Shown here piece by piece: positions 18,112 through 27,189 of a stretch of DNA of 38,492 nucleotides. The notes beneath the pieces were generated by a model. It did not search any database. It was not told the origin of the DNA and saw only the letters and a list, made by a program, of their open reading frames with translations. The DNA comes from an uncultured Bacteroidales bacterium (GTDB taxonomy: Bacteria; Bacteroidota; Bacteroidia; Bacteroidales; Bacteroidaceae): the NCBI GenBank assembly GCA_902791675.1, contig CADAWW010000021.1, positions 1-38,492 on the forward strand. Reading direction: 5' to 3'. Within the stretch, counting starts at the first letter, position 1, and every line of letters begins with the position of its first letter. The position numbers were made by a program, and so were the translations under genes.

Positions 18112-18669
18112 ATGATATTGCCAATATATACTTTTGGCCAACCTGTACTGCGTAAAATTGCAGAAGATATAGATAAAGGCGATCCAAATCTGCCACAACT
18201 TATTCAGGATATGTATGATACTTTAGATAGAAGTGAAGGTATTGGATTGGCTGCACCTCAAGTGGGACTTAATATCAGGTTGGTAGTTATTAATTTGGAT
18301 CTTATCAGTGAAGACTACCCAGAATATAAGGGCTATATACATACATTCATTAATCCGTATATTGAGGAATACGACGATACAGAAACAGACATCATGGAAG
18401 AAGGTTGCCTAAGTCTGCCTGGCGTTCATGAAAGCGTAAAGCGTCCTAAGAGAATACGCGTGACTTATCTTGATGAAAATTTTCAAGAGCACGATGAATG
18501 GGTAACAGGATATCTGGCTCGTGTGATGCAACACGAGTTTGACCATTTGGACGGCATATTATTTACTGATCACCTGACAGGTCTGCGTAAACAACTTACA
18601 AAAGCAAAGTTGCAGCAGATAATTAAAGGGAAATTCAGTTGTTCGTATAAGGTAAAGATTAAAAGGTAA
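18112..18669 (+). CDS. def: Peptide deformylase
   Basis: Removes the N-formyl group from nascent proteins. All three motifs are intact: GIGLAAPQVG (residues 43-52), EGCLS with metal-ligand Cys99, and HEFDH with His141, Glu142 and His145. The 185-residue length is typical of type I enzymes with a short C-terminal extension. The gene follows ruvX and is followed after 15 nt by a TPR protein gene. Cytoplasmic, expected to be essential. No methionyl-tRNA formyltransferase gene lies in the window. Confidence 0.97.
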   Translation: MILPIYTFGQPVLRKIAEDIDKGDPNLPQLIQDMYDTLDRSEGIGLAAPQVGLNIRLVVINLDLISEDYPEYKGYIHTFINPYIEEYDDTETDIMEEGCLSLPGVHESVKRPKRIRVTYLDENFQEHDEWVTGYLARVMQHEFDHLDGILFTDHLTGLRKQLTKAKLQQIIKGKFSCSYKVKIKR

Positions 18670-18684
18670 ATTCGAAGGAATAAG

Positions 18685-20661
18685 TTGAAAGGATTACGTT
18701 TTGTCTTATTTCTTTTCTTTTCCTGTTTGTTGTTAAATGGAAAAGATTCTCAATGTTACGCTCAGATCAATACAGACAGAGTTCTTATGATGGGGCGTAA
18801 TGCTTTGTATTACGAAGATTATATCCTGGCCATTCAACGCTTTAATATGGTTATTAGTGCCAAACCCTGGTTGGGAGAACCATATTTTTACAGAGGTTTA
18901 GCAAAGTTTTATTTGGAGGATTATCAAGGAGCTGAGATAGATTGTGGAAGCGCTTTGGAGAAAAATCCATATATGTGTAATTACTTTATGCTTCGTGCCC
19001 TATGTCGCATAAATCAAGCGCGTTATGCTTTGGCTGCTGACGATTATCAACAAGCAATAAAGATTAATCCTCTTGAAAAATCCTGTTGGCATAATTTGGT
19101 TTTATCTCGTATTGAACTTAAGCAATACGATCAGGCCGATTCTGCTTTGGATGTGATGATTAAACAATGGCCGAAAGTTGCTGAGAATATGACATTAAAA
19201 GCGCAGGTAGCTTTGTTGAAAACAGATAGCGCAGCTGCGGAGAAATGGGTGGACCGAGCTTTGGAACTGAATGACTATGAGGGTAGTGCTTGGAGTATGA
19301 AATCCATGTTCCAGGCAAACAGGAAGGAATATGCCGAGGCCGAAAAGAGTCTTGACAAAGCCATACTGCAGTCTCCCAAGGTGGCAAATCTATATATCAA
19401 CAGAGCACTTACACGATATAATCAGGACAATCTTAGGGGTGCCATGTCTGATTATGATGCAGCTATAGAGATAGCTCCCAATAATTATTCAGCCCGTTAT
19501 AATCGTGGACTTTTGCGTGCCAGTGTAGGAGATGACAATCTTGCCATAGAGGACTTGAATGTTGTTCTCAAGATGGAACCTGATAACACAATTGTACTTT
19601 ATAACAGGGCTTTGCTTCTTGACAATATCGGAGATTATAACGGTGCAATCAGGGACATCAGTGCTGTAATAAAAGATTATCCGGAATTTTGGGCTGGATA
19701 CCAAAAACGTGCAGAAATACGTCGGAAGATTGGCGATGTATATGGAGCAGAACGAGATGAGTATAAGCTCCTGAAGGCGCAGATGGCTGTTGCAACAGGA
19801 ACCTATAAAAGTTCCGGAAAGACCCGTAAAAAGAACGAACGTAATATTGATGACTATGACAAACTAATAGAAGAGGATACGCATGAGACGGAAAATCAGT
19901 ATGCTAGCGATTATCGCGGTAAAGTTCAGAATAAACAATCTGAGCTCAAGCCGGAGCCTCTATATATTTTCACATATTACAAGAATCCGTCTGAAGTAAA
20001 ACTCTATGTGGCATATAGTAAGGAATTAGACAAACTGAACTCCCGTTCTGTTCTCCCTTCCACATTGTATCTTACTGATGATGAAGGAAACATGTCTGAG
20101 TCTCAGTTAAATGCCCATTTGGCTTCTATTACTGAGACGACTGTTGCCATTGATGAAAAGGGTGTAATAAAGGAATTGCTTCTTAAGCGTGCATTGGATT
20201 ACTATCATGTAAGGGACTTTGAGAACGGTATTGCCGACATGGATACTTATGTATTGAAATATGGAGATGATGTAATCTCTCTAATGTTAAGGGCACAATG
20301 CAGATATGCTCAACTCGAAGTCTCGAGTTCAACCGCACAGGCTACTGATTTGCGATTGGGTTATCTTATGGTACTGCAAGACTATAACAGAGCCCTTGAT
20401 ATACTTCCTCAGTCGCCATATCTTCATTATAACATTGGTTGTATGATGATAAAACTCGCAGATTATGCTGCTGCTATCAATTCATTCGGTAAAGCTATAG
20501 AGTTAGATAGCCATTTCCCAGATGCATATTATGGCAGAGGCGTTGCCTATCTGCTGAACGGTCAGCTTTCCGAGGGACTGAGTAACTTAAGTCAGGCTGG
20601 TGAATACGGTATTTATTCTGCTTATAATCTGATTAAGAAGTACTCTAACGAGAAAAAATAA
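18685..20661 (+). CDS. Exported tetratricopeptide-repeat protein
   Basis: 658 residues starting with TTG at 18685; the protein begins KGLRFVLFLFF and has a signal peptide ending CYAQ near residue 27. TPR units fill about residues 32-355, for example ILAIQRFNMVISAKPWLGEPYFYRG and NYSARYNRGLLRASVGDDNLAIEDL. A charged linker covers about 370-420. Two or three further TPRs close the protein, including YLHYNIGCMMIKLADYAAAINSFGKAIEL. It is probably a periplasmic scaffold. Such genes next to def and thrS are common in Bacteroidales as I recall, but the function is unknown. The TTG start is inferred from the signal peptide. Confidence 0.87.
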   Translation: MKGLRFVLFLFFSCLLLNGKDSQCYAQINTDRVLMMGRNALYYEDYILAIQRFNMVISAKPWLGEPYFYRGLAKFYLEDYQGAEIDCGSALEKNPYMCNYFMLRALCRINQARYALAADDYQQAIKINPLEKSCWHNLVLSRIELKQYDQADSALDVMIKQWPKVAENMTLKAQVALLKTDSAAAEKWVDRALELNDYEGSAWSMKSMFQANRKEYAEAEKSLDKAILQSPKVANLYINRALTRYNQDNLRGAMSDYDAAIEIAPNNYSARYNRGLLRASVGDDNLAIEDLNVVLKMEPDNTIVLYNRALLLDNIGDYNGAIRDISAVIKDYPEFWAGYQKRAEIRRKIGDVYGAERDEYKLLKAQMAVATGTYKSSGKTRKKNERNIDDYDKLIEEDTHETENQYASDYRGKVQNKQSELKPEPLYIFTYYKNPSEVKLYVAYSKELDKLNSRSVLPSTLYLTDDEGNMSESQLNAHLASITETTVAIDEKGVIKELLLKRALDYYHVRDFENGIADMDTYVLKYGDDVISLMLRAQCRYAQLEVSSSTAQATDLRLGYLMVLQDYNRALDILPQSPYLHYNIGCMMIKLADYAAAINSFGKAIELDSHFPDAYYGRGVAYLLNGQLSEGLSNLSQAGEYGIYSAYNLIKKYSNEKK

Positions 20662-20713
20662 CAATTAAAAGAAAACTTTTATACTAGTATTTCTTGTTTT
20701 AACATTTTATAAT

Positions 20714-20721
20714 TATCTTTG
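20714..20721 (+). promoter_or_regulatory. -7 element upstream of thrS
   Basis: TATCTTTG, 36 nt before the thrS ATG. The nearest TTG (20694-20696) is 17 nt upstream, shorter than the usual spacing. The leader is too short for a T-box. Confidence 0.5.
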
Positions 20722-20757
20722 CAACTCATTTTTAGGAATATATAATATAAATGACAT

Positions 20758-22710
20758 ATGATAAAGATTACTTTTCCAGACGGATCGGTGCGCGAGTATG
20801 AAGCTGGTGTGTCTGGTTACCAGATTGCCGAAAGCATTTCTTCACGTTTAGCACAGGATGTTATTGCTTGTGGAGTGAATGGTGTGACGGTAGAGTTGAA
20901 TCGTTCAATCTATGAAGATGCCAAGGTGGTTCTTTATAAGTTTGATGACGAAGAGGGTAAGCATGCTTTCTGGCATACTAGCGCACACTTGCTTGCAGAA
21001 GCTTTGCAGGAACTTTATCCTGGTATTCAGTTCGGCTTCGGGCCAGCTGTTGAGAATGGTTTCTTCTATGATGTTCTCCTTCCTAATGGAGAGATGATCA
21101 AGGAGGGCGATTTCAAGCAGATTGAAGACAAAATGATTGAGTTGGCTCGTAAGGATGAGCCTGTTGTCCGTAAGGAAATCAGCAAGGCTGATAGTTTGAA
21201 GTTGTTTGGTGCTGCTGGTCAGACGTATAAATGTGAGCATATCGACCAGGATCTTGAGGACGGAAGTATTACTATTTATACGCAGGGTAATTTTACCGAT
21301 TTGTGTAAAGGTCCCCATATTGTTTCCACTGGTATCATTAAGGCTGTTAAGTTGATGAGTGTTGCTGGTGCTTTCTGGCGTGGTGATGCAACTAAGGCAC
21401 AGATGCAGCGTCTGTATGGAATCTCTTTCCCCAAGAAGAAGATGCTTGATGAGTATCTGGTAATCCTGGAGGAGGCTAAGAAACGTGATCACCGCAAGAT
21501 TGGTAAGGAGATGGAACTCTTCATGTTCTCGGAACGTGTAGGAAAGGGTTTGCCCATTTGGTTGCCAAAGGGTACTGATATGCGTTTGCGTTTGCAGGAT
21601 ATGCTACGTCGCATCCAAAAAAAGTATGGTTATCAGGAGGTCATTACTCCTAACATTGGCGGTAAGAATCTTTATCAGACTTCTGGCCACTGGGATCACT
21701 ATGGCAAGGATAGCTTCCAGCCCATTCAGACTCCCGAGGAGGGTGAGGAGTATTTACTGAAACCCATGAATTGTCCTCATCACTGCGAGATTTATGCAAA
21801 TAAGCCTCGCAGTTACAGAGAACTACCTTTCCGTTGTGCTGAATTCGGAACGGTTTATCGTTATGAGCAGAGTGGCGAGCTGCATGGATTGACACGTGTT
21901 CGCTGCTTCACACAGGATGATGCCCATATATTCTGTCGCCCCGATCAGGTGAAAGATGAATTCATTAAGGTTATGGAGATCATCCAGCATGTTTTCAAAA
22001 TCTTCAACTTCTCAGAAGAAAGTGTTGAGGTACAGATATCTCTCCGTGATCCTAATGATACTGAGAAATACATCGGTAGCGATGAGGATTGGGCCAACGC
22101 AGAACAAGCTATTATTGATGCTTGTGCAGAGAAAGGAATGAAAGCCAAGACAGAATTAGGTGAGGCAGCATTCTATGGTCCCAAACTCGACTTCATGGTG
22201 AAGGATGCTATAGGTCGTCGTTGGCAGTTGGGCACCATTCAGGTAGACTATCAGTTGCCTCAGCGTTTTCAACTAGAATATATTGGTGAGGATAATGCAA
22301 AACACCGTCCTGTTATGATTCATCGTGCTCCATTCGGTAGTATGGAGCGTTTCTGTGCTGTGCTTATTGAGCACACTGCTGGTCATTTCCCCTTGTGGCT
22401 GATTCCAGATCAGGTGGCTATTCTTCCTGTTAGCGAGAAATATGTAGAGTATGCTCAGCTGATTAAGGAATATTTTGACATGAAGGAGGTCCGTTCATAT
22501 ATTGATGACCGTAATGAGAAGATTGGACGTAAGATTCGTGACAACGAAATTAAACATACTCCATATATGATTATTGTTGGCGAAAAAGAGCAGGCAGAAG
22601 GCACTGTTAGTTACCGTCAACAGGGTGGAGGAGAGCAAGGAACAATAAAATTTGAAGATTTTGCGAAGAAAATTAACGAACTAGTGCGTCAAATGACAGA
22701 AAATTCGTAA
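20758..22710 (+). CDS. thrS: Threonyl-tRNA synthetase
   Basis: Charges tRNA-Thr. Domain order: N-terminal TGS (about 1-62), editing domain with [11 protein letters not shown] near residue 73 and a further CKGPHI segment, class II catalytic core with the zinc cysteine C339 in MNCPHH and motif 2 around [16 protein letters not shown], then the anticodon-binding domain (about 545-650). The 650-residue length is normal. It heads the conserved thrS-infC-rpmI-rplT cluster. A tRNA-Thr gene also lies about 5.6 kb downstream, though there is no sign that this is more than coincidence. Confidence 0.98.
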   Translation: MIKITFPDGSVREYEAGVSGYQIAESISSRLAQDVIACGVNGVTVELNRSIYEDAKVVLYKFDDEEGKHAFWHTSAHLLAEALQELYPGIQFGFGPAVENGFFYDVLLPNGEMIKEGDFKQIEDKMIELARKDEPVVRKEISKADSLKLFGAAGQTYKCEHIDQDLEDGSITIYTQGNFTDLCKGPHIVSTGIIKAVKLMSVAGAFWRGDATKAQMQRLYGISFPKKKMLDEYLVILEEAKKRDHRKIGKEMELFMFSERVGKGLPIWLPKGTDMRLRLQDMLRRIQKKYGYQEVITPNIGGKNLYQTSGHWDHYGKDSFQPIQTPEEGEEYLLKPMNCPHHCEIYANKPRSYRELPFRCAEFGTVYRYEQSGELHGLTRVRCFTQDDAHIFCRPDQVKDEFIKVMEIIQHVFKIFNFSEESVEVQISLRDPNDTEKYIGSDEDWANAEQAIIDACAEKGMKAKTELGEAAFYGPKLDFMVKDAIGRRWQLGTIQVDYQLPQRFQLEYIGEDNAKHRPVMIHRAPFGSMERFCAVLIEHTAGHFPLWLIPDQVAILPVSEKYVEYAQLIKEYFDMKEVRSYIDDRNEKIGRKIRDNEIKHTPYMIIVGEKEQAEGTVSYRQQGGGEQGTIKFEDFAKKINELVRQMTENS

Positions 22711-22736
22711 TTTTGCACCCGATTTTAAATTATTTA

Positions 22737-23399
22737 ATGAAAAAAGAAAACCCTAAACTGCAATATCGCGTTAACGAACAGATTCATGCGCGAGAAGTTC
22801 GCATTGTTGGAGATGGTATAGAATCAACCGTTCTTCCAACCTTTAAGGCTATTCAGATGGCTGAGCAGAAAGGTGTGGATTTGGTAGAAATCTCTCCTAA
22901 TGCAGAACCTCCTGTATGTCGTTTAATTGATTTCAGTAAGTTTCTCTATCAGCAGAAGAAACATCAGAAGGAAATTAAAGCCAAGCAGGTAAAAGTTGAT
23001 GTGAAGGAGATTCGTTTCGGACCGCAGACTGATGAACATGATTACAATTTCAAGCTTAAGCATGCTCAAGGTTTCCTCTCTGATGGAGACAAAGTGAAGG
23101 CATATGTCTTCTTTAAAGGTCGGAGTATTCTCTTTAAGGAGCAGGGTGAAGTTCTTTTGCTTCGATTTGCTGCTGATTTGGAGGAATATGGTAAGGTTGA
23201 TCAAATGCCTCAGCTTGAAGGTAAGCGTATGATAATGTTCATTTCCCCTAAGAAACAGCCTGCCCAGCCAAAGAAAATTCTGGAGAGTACAGCACAGGAG
23301 ATAGTAAACGATAAACCAAAGGAAAAGAAAATCCCTCAGCAAAAAGTTCGTAGAGAGTACACTGGTCCTAAGGTGGAGGGTGAAGACTTTGATGATTAA
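22737..23399 (+). CDS. infC: Translation initiation factor IF-3
   Basis: Binds the 30S subunit and checks start-codon pairing. The start was set at ATG 22737 ([18 protein letters not shown]), which matches family N-termini; an upstream TTG at 22713 would add eight unlikely residues. The 220-residue protein has the N domain, lysine-rich linker ([10 protein letters not shown]) and C domain ([20 protein letters not shown]). A charged extension (about 180-220, [10 protein letters not shown]...) lies beyond the E. coli end point. A TAATTTTG sequence (22708-22715) overlaps the thrS stop and may be an internal -7 element. It is unusual that the start is ATG rather than the AUU known from enterobacteria. 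Confidence 0.96.
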   Translation: MKKENPKLQYRVNEQIHAREVRIVGDGIESTVLPTFKAIQMAEQKGVDLVEISPNAEPPVCRLIDFSKFLYQQKKHQKEIKAKQVKVDVKEIRFGPQTDEHDYNFKLKHAQGFLSDGDKVKAYVFFKGRSILFKEQGEVLLLRFAADLEEYGKVDQMPQLEGKRMIMFISPKKQPAQPKKILESTAQEIVNDKPKEKKIPQQKVRREYTGPKVEGEDFDD

Positions 23400-23408
23400 A
23401 AAACGATA

Positions 23409-23439
23409 GTGCGTAACGCCCTGGTATATGCGTTGCCAC
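23409..23439 (+). promoter_or_regulatory. Hairpin between infC and rpmI
   Basis: 10 pairs, one of them G-T, with a single bulged C: 23409-23411 pairs with 23437-23439, and 23413-23419 pairs with 23430-23436. The loop is CCTGGTATAT. It lies 40 nt upstream of the rpmI start and lacks a T-run. A regulatory role in ribosomal protein synthesis is inferred. Confidence 0.5.
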
Positions 23440-23478
23440 ATCTATTTATTAATATTAATTAAACAAATTAAAACAATT

Positions 23479-23676
23479 ATGCCAAAAGTAAAGACTAATT
23501 CCGGCGCCAAGAAAAGATTCACGCTCACCGGTACTGGCAAGGTAAAGCGTCATCACGCATACCATAGCCACATCTTGACAAAGAAGACAAAGAAACAGAA
23601 GAGAAACCTGGATCACAGTGCTATTGTAGTGACTGAGAATATGAAACAGGTACGTGATCTCCTGTGTTTGCGTTAA
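23479..23676 (+). CDS. rpmI: 50S ribosomal protein L35
   Basis: 65-residue basic ribosomal protein. The start was set at ATG 23479 ([14 protein letters not shown]), the universal L35 N-terminus; upstream in-frame codons cover the intergenic hairpin. Conserved features are the [22 protein letters not shown] stretch and C-terminal VRDLLCLR. It lies between infC and rplT with hairpins on both sides. Confidence 0.97.
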   Translation: MPKVKTNSGAKKRFTLTGTGKVKRHHAYHSHILTKKTKKQKRNLDHSAIVVTENMKQVRDLLCLR

Positions 23677-23717
23677 ACCTAATGTCAAGACGCAGTTTTT
23701 AACTTTAGTTATTAACC

Positions 23718-23764
23718 GAACGGTTAGCACAAAGTTCGTACACAGATAGACGGCGCTAACGTTC
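23718..23764 (+). promoter_or_regulatory. Long stem-loop between rpmI and rplT
   Basis: GAACGGTTAGC (23718-23728) pairs with GCTAACGTTC (23755-23764): ten Watson-Crick pairs with one bulged G and a 26-nt loop. It ends 16 nt before the rplT ATG and has no T-run, so it resembles a translational operator rather than a terminator. Autogenous control by L20 is known in other phyla, but the site here is an inference. Confidence 0.55.
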
Positions 23765-23780
23765 AAAATGAAAAAAAATT

Positions 23781-24125
23781 ATGCCAAGATCAGTAAATCA
23801 TGTAGCTTCAAGAGCTAAGAGAAAGAAAATCCTGGGTCTCACCAGAGGTTACTTTGGTGCCCGTAAGAATGTTTGGACTGTTGCAAAGAACACTTGGGAG
23901 AAGGGTCTTACCTATGCTTTCCGCGATCGTCGCACCAAAAAGCGTAACTTCCGTGCTCTGTGGATTCAGCGTATCAATGCTGCCGCTCGCATGGAGGGTT
24001 TGAGCTATTCTCAGTTGATGGGTCTTCTGCACAAGGCAGGTATCGAGATTAACCGTAAGGTGCTCGCTGACCTCGCAGTTAACCACCCCGAAGCTTTTAA
24101 GGCTATCGTAGCTAAGGTTAAGTAA
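23781..24125 (+). CDS. rplT: 50S ribosomal protein L20
   Basis: 114-residue 23S rRNA-binding protein needed early in 50S assembly. It has the long basic N-terminal helix ([17 protein letters not shown]) and the globular C-terminal half with [27 protein letters not shown]. Length is normal. It is the last gene of the thrS-infC-rpmI-rplT cluster and is followed by a strong terminator at 24158-24188. In E. coli and Bacillus L20 represses its own operon, and the upstream stem-loop is a candidate target here. Confidence 0.98.
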   Translation: MPRSVNHVASRAKRKKILGLTRGYFGARKNVWTVAKNTWEKGLTYAFRDRRTKKRNFRALWIQRINAAARMEGLSYSQLMGLLHKAGIEINRKVLADLAVNHPEAFKAIVAKVK

Positions 24126-24157
24126 TTTCAGTCCTCTCTGAGATTTACAGAAAAAGT

Positions 24158-24188
24158 AGCGTGCTTTTCTATTAAAGGAAGGCACGCT
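24158..24188. terminator. Bidirectional terminator of rplT and the minus-strand RNA
   Basis: A 13-bp stem (24158-24170 with 24176-24188, two G-T pairs on the plus strand) closes a five-base loop ATTAA. On the plus strand it is followed by TTATTTTAT. On the minus strand it is followed by ACTTTTT (24151-24157). It can therefore stop both rplT transcription and the opposing RNA from about 24390. Confidence 0.8.
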
Positions 24189-24202
24189 TTATTTTATATA
24201 AA

Positions 24203-24373
24203 ACCGCACTGGTGATGTGATGAAACTCCGATAGAACAAGTTTTGAGTGCTCGCTGCCTTTGTAATCCACTGACTCTTAGGTTACCCGTTAGGGCGTGGC
24301 CCGCCATTAGCATGCGAAGCGTTCTCGGTTTCATAAAATTTACTGATGAGTATCCCGATCAAACCAGTGCGGT
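24203..24373. repeat. Perfect 11-bp inverted repeat enclosing 149 nt
   Basis: ACCGCACTGGT at 24203-24213 and its exact reverse complement at 24363-24373. It serves either as the closing stem of the RNA candidate or as terminal inverted repeats of a small element. No clear target-site duplication was seen in the AT-rich flanks. Confidence 0.85.
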
Positions 24374-24395
24374 ATTTAGTCTCATCTTCTATGAG

Positions 24396-24426
24396 CAAAG
24401 ATAGTCTCATTTTATCATTCAACCAA
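24396..24426 (-). promoter_or_regulatory. Promoter of the structured RNA
   Basis: Minus strand: -33 TTG (24424-24426) and -7 TATCTTTG (24396-24403), spacer 20 nt. It points into the inverted-repeat region and away from malQ. Confidence 0.7.
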
Positions 24427-24478
24427 GTGTTTACGTCACTTTTTTTATAAAACATAGTGTTTTTTCGATTTTTTTTCA

Positions 24479-24486
24479 TATTTTTG
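24479..24486 (+). promoter_or_regulatory. -7 element upstream of malQ
   Basis: TATTTTTG, 24 nt before the malQ ATG. The surrounding sequence is extremely T-rich and no good -33 box stands out. Confidence 0.4.
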
Positions 24487-24510
24487 TAAAAAAACAAATG
24501 AAATAATGGC

Positions 24511-27189
24511 ATGAAATTTCATTTTTCGGTTGAATATCATACTGTTTGGGGACAACAGATTGGTGTTGATATTACGCGTCGCGTTACAAATGGCAAACGT
24601 GTCGTTGAGCATATCATGTTAGATACACAGGATGGTTTAATTTGGAATGGGGAAGTTTATTATAACAACAACGACACACTTTCTTTTTCTTACCAATATA
24701 TATTATACGAGAACGGTATTGTAACTCGTCGAGAGTGGAATATTGTTCCCCGTTCGTATAATGCATCCTCCAATCACGTTTTTATTTTTTGTGATTCGTG
24801 GCGTGAGATACCGCTATGCAATCATCTGTACAGCTCCGCCTATACACACTGCATTTCTAATGTCCCTCCTAAGGAACCGTTTTTTGCTTATTTCGAGAAA
24901 ACTTTTGTTTTTCGCATACAAGCTCCTCAATTACGTTCTGGTCAGACCCTTGCATTGGTTGGCAGTTTGCCCCAGTTAGGCAGTTGGGAACCACGATGTG
25001 CTTTACGTATGCTTCGTGCTGGTATTAATGAATGGTCCATCTCTATAAGTGCTGATGGAATCAGTACTCCATTTGAGTATAAATATGTTATACTTGATGA
25101 GTCTACAGGTAGTCTCATTGCCTGGGAAGAAGGCGACAATCGCCACGCACCTAACTATGCTATAGAATCCAACAGAATAATCGTTTTAAGCGATAATATG
25201 TTGCAGGTGGGTGAAGAAAGATGGCGTGTAGCAGGTGTAGTAGTTCCTTTGTTCTCTTTAAGAAGTGCGAACAGTCAAGGAGTAGGTGATTTTGGAGATT
25301 TATGCTCTCTGGTTGACTGGGCAGAGCAGACAGGCATGCATATAATTCAATTGTTACCTATCTATGATACTATACAGACACATACCGATGCTGACAGTTA
25401 TCCCTATAACAGCATAAGCATATATGCCCTTCATCCTATGTATGTCGATATAAGACAACTTCCGGTTATTGAGGATGATGTTTTTATGGAAGAGTATGAA
25501 ATAGAGCGTTTAGCTCTTAATTCAGCACCTCGATTGCAGTATTCATGCGTAAATGCTCTAAAAGAACGATATCTTAGACGGTTATATATGCAGTCGGCAT
25601 CTTCTTTGTTTGTAGACGCTGACTACCTGGCTTTCCGTCAGAAGAACATAGATTGGCTTATCCCATATAGTGTTTTCTGCCTGCTACGCGATCAATATGG
25701 AACATGTGATTTCAACAGTTGGCCACAGTTTAGTAAATATGAAGAAGGTAAGGTGCTGGCCTTTGCAGAAAATCATCAGACCGAGGTTGGTTATTATATG
25801 TTCGTTCAGTACCTCCTTGTTAAACAACTTTCTGCTGCTACAAAATATGCGCATCTTCATAAAGTAGTCTTTAAAGGAGATATTCCTATTGGTATCAGTC
25901 GATATAGCGTTGAATCTTGGCATGAACCTTATTATTTCCATATGGATAGTCAGGCTGGTGCTCCACCAGATGATTTCAGTGCGACAGGTCAAAATTGGGG
26001 ATTCCCAACCTATAATTGGGAATGTATGGCTCAAGATGATTATCGCTGGTGGGTTCGCCGCTTAAAAAAGATGGCAGACTATTTTGACGCGTACCGTATA
26101 GACCATGTTCTTGGCTTTTTCCGTATTTGGAGGATACCCCTCCACAGTATCCAAGGGATGCTTGGATATTTCTCACCATCGCTTCCTCTGAGTGTTAGTG
26201 AGATAGAACAGTATGGGCTTCGTTATCGGTATGACTTCTTTACCCGTCCTTATATTACAGATAAAGTTCTGGCTGAAATATTCGGAACCGAGGCCAAAAG
26301 TGTTGTGAAGAACTACCTGATTGATCGTTGCGATGGAACCTATGATCTGAAAGAGTCATTCTCCACCCAGCGTAAAGTTAGGAATTACTTTAATAATTCA
26401 AAGAAGAAGAATGTTTCATTCATTCGCGATGGTTTGTATAAACTTATCAATAATGTTCTATTTATACCAGACGCAGAGAACCATGAACTGCTTCATCCAC
26501 GTATTGCTGTTCAGCAAGATTCTGTCTTCCAATCATTGTCGAATTCAGAACAACAAGCTTTCAACAAACTTTATGAAGATTATTATTACCATAGACATAA
26601 TCAGTTTTGGTATGACCATGCCATGAAGAAACTTCCCATTCTTACCCAAAGCACGCGTATGTTAGTTTGTGCTGAGGATCTGGGAATGGTTCCTGCTTGT
26701 GTTTCTCCTGTTTTGGACGAACTAAAGATACTCTCCCTTGAAATTCAGACAATGCCCAAGGCCTTTGGTCAGACCTTTGCGCGCCTTGTGGATAACCCAT
26801 ATCGTAGCGTGGCAACAATCTTCACGCACGATATGCCAACGTTGCGCGGTTGGTGGCAAGAAGATTATAAGCGTGCACAACTATATTACAATCAAGTATT
26901 GCAACATAAAGGACTTGCACCAAAGCAAATGTCTGGAGAGTTGTGCCAAGAAGTTGTCAGTAGTCATCTTGCCTGTCCTTCAATGCTTTGCATGATAAGT
27001 TTACAAGACTGGCTATCTATCGACGAGAACGTCCGTTTTGCACAGCCTGATGCCGAGCGCATCAATGTGCCCTCCAATCCAAAAAACTATTGGGGGTATC
27101 GTATGCATCTTACCTTAGAAGAGCTCAAGTCCAATACTATGCTCTCCTTACGTATCAGAGATTTGATAGTAAATAGCGGACGTTCTTAG
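24511..27189 (+). CDS. malQ: 4-alpha-glucanotransferase (GH77) with N-terminal starch-binding domains
   Basis: Disproportionates maltodextrins by moving alpha-1,4-glucan chains; used in glycogen and maltose metabolism. The 892 residues comprise a first CBM20-like segment (about 1-105), a clear CBM20 (about 128-225, with LALVGSLPQLGSWEP) and the GH77 barrel (about 245-885). Catalytic residues are visible: nucleophile Asp531 in YRIDHVLGFF, acid/base Glu722 in CAEDLGMVP and Asp774 in FTHDMPTLRGWW. No signal peptide, so cytoplasmic. This long architecture resembles the plant DPE2 type and is frequent in Bacteroidetes. Its stop codon overlaps that of the convergent mltG, and its terminator lies within mltG. 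Confidence 0.96.
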   Translation: MKFHFSVEYHTVWGQQIGVDITRRVTNGKRVVEHIMLDTQDGLIWNGEVYYNNNDTLSFSYQYILYENGIVTRREWNIVPRSYNASSNHVFIFCDSWREIPLCNHLYSSAYTHCISNVPPKEPFFAYFEKTFVFRIQAPQLRSGQTLALVGSLPQLGSWEPRCALRMLRAGINEWSISISADGISTPFEYKYVILDESTGSLIAWEEGDNRHAPNYAIESNRIIVLSDNMLQVGEERWRVAGVVVPLFSLRSANSQGVGDFGDLCSLVDWAEQTGMHIIQLLPIYDTIQTHTDADSYPYNSISIYALHPMYVDIRQLPVIEDDVFMEEYEIERLALNSAPRLQYSCVNALKERYLRRLYMQSASSLFVDADYLAFRQKNIDWLIPYSVFCLLRDQYGTCDFNSWPQFSKYEEGKVLAFAENHQTEVGYYMFVQYLLVKQLSAATKYAHLHKVVFKGDIPIGISRYSVESWHEPYYFHMDSQAGAPPDDFSATGQNWGFPTYNWECMAQDDYRWWVRRLKKMADYFDAYRIDHVLGFFRIWRIPLHSIQGMLGYFSPSLPLSVSEIEQYGLRYRYDFFTRPYITDKVLAEIFGTEAKSVVKNYLIDRCDGTYDLKESFSTQRKVRNYFNNSKKKNVSFIRDGLYKLINNVLFIPDAENHELLHPRIAVQQDSVFQSLSNSEQQAFNKLYEDYYYHRHNQFWYDHAMKKLPILTQSTRMLVCAEDLGMVPACVSPVLDELKILSLEIQTMPKAFGQTFARLVDNPYRSVATIFTHDMPTLRGWWQEDYKRAQLYYNQVLQHKGLAPKQMSGELCQEVVSSHLACPSMLCMISLQDWLSIDENVRFAQPDAERINVPSNPKNYWGYRMHLTLEELKSNTMLSLRIRDLIVNSGRS

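Larger units (their letters stand above)
24151..24390 (-). ncRNA. Candidate structured non-coding RNA (6S-like or novel)
   Basis: No identified family. A perfect 11-bp inverted repeat (24203-24213 with 24363-24373, ACCGCACTGGT) closes a series of interrupted stems: 24220-24237 with 24321-24334, 24249-24257 with 24310-24320, and two small apical hairpins (24262-24268 with 24280-24285, 24292-24295 with 24299-24302). A complete promoter at 24396-24426 predicts a start near 24390 on the minus strand, and the shared terminator at 24158-24188 predicts the end near 24151. There is no downstream gene on that strand, so a trans-acting RNA is more likely than a leader. The rod-like shape and size recall 6S RNA, but I could not match its consensus. 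A 46-codon frame (24194-24334, minus) inside it follows the stems and is probably not translated. A mobile terminal-inverted-repeat element is the main alternative. Confidence 0.6.

Noticed and set aside
20662-20757. Possible T-box or other riboswitch before thrS
   Set aside because: The leader after the -7 element is only about 30 nt and contains no stem or T-box sequence.
24282-24512. A 76-codon minus-strand frame crossing the RNA promoter and ending ASHANGGPRPNG
   Set aside because: It spans the promoter and would need a transcript starting further upstream inside the malQ start region. Its end coincides with the paired structure of the RNA candidate, and no domain or ribosome-binding context supports it.
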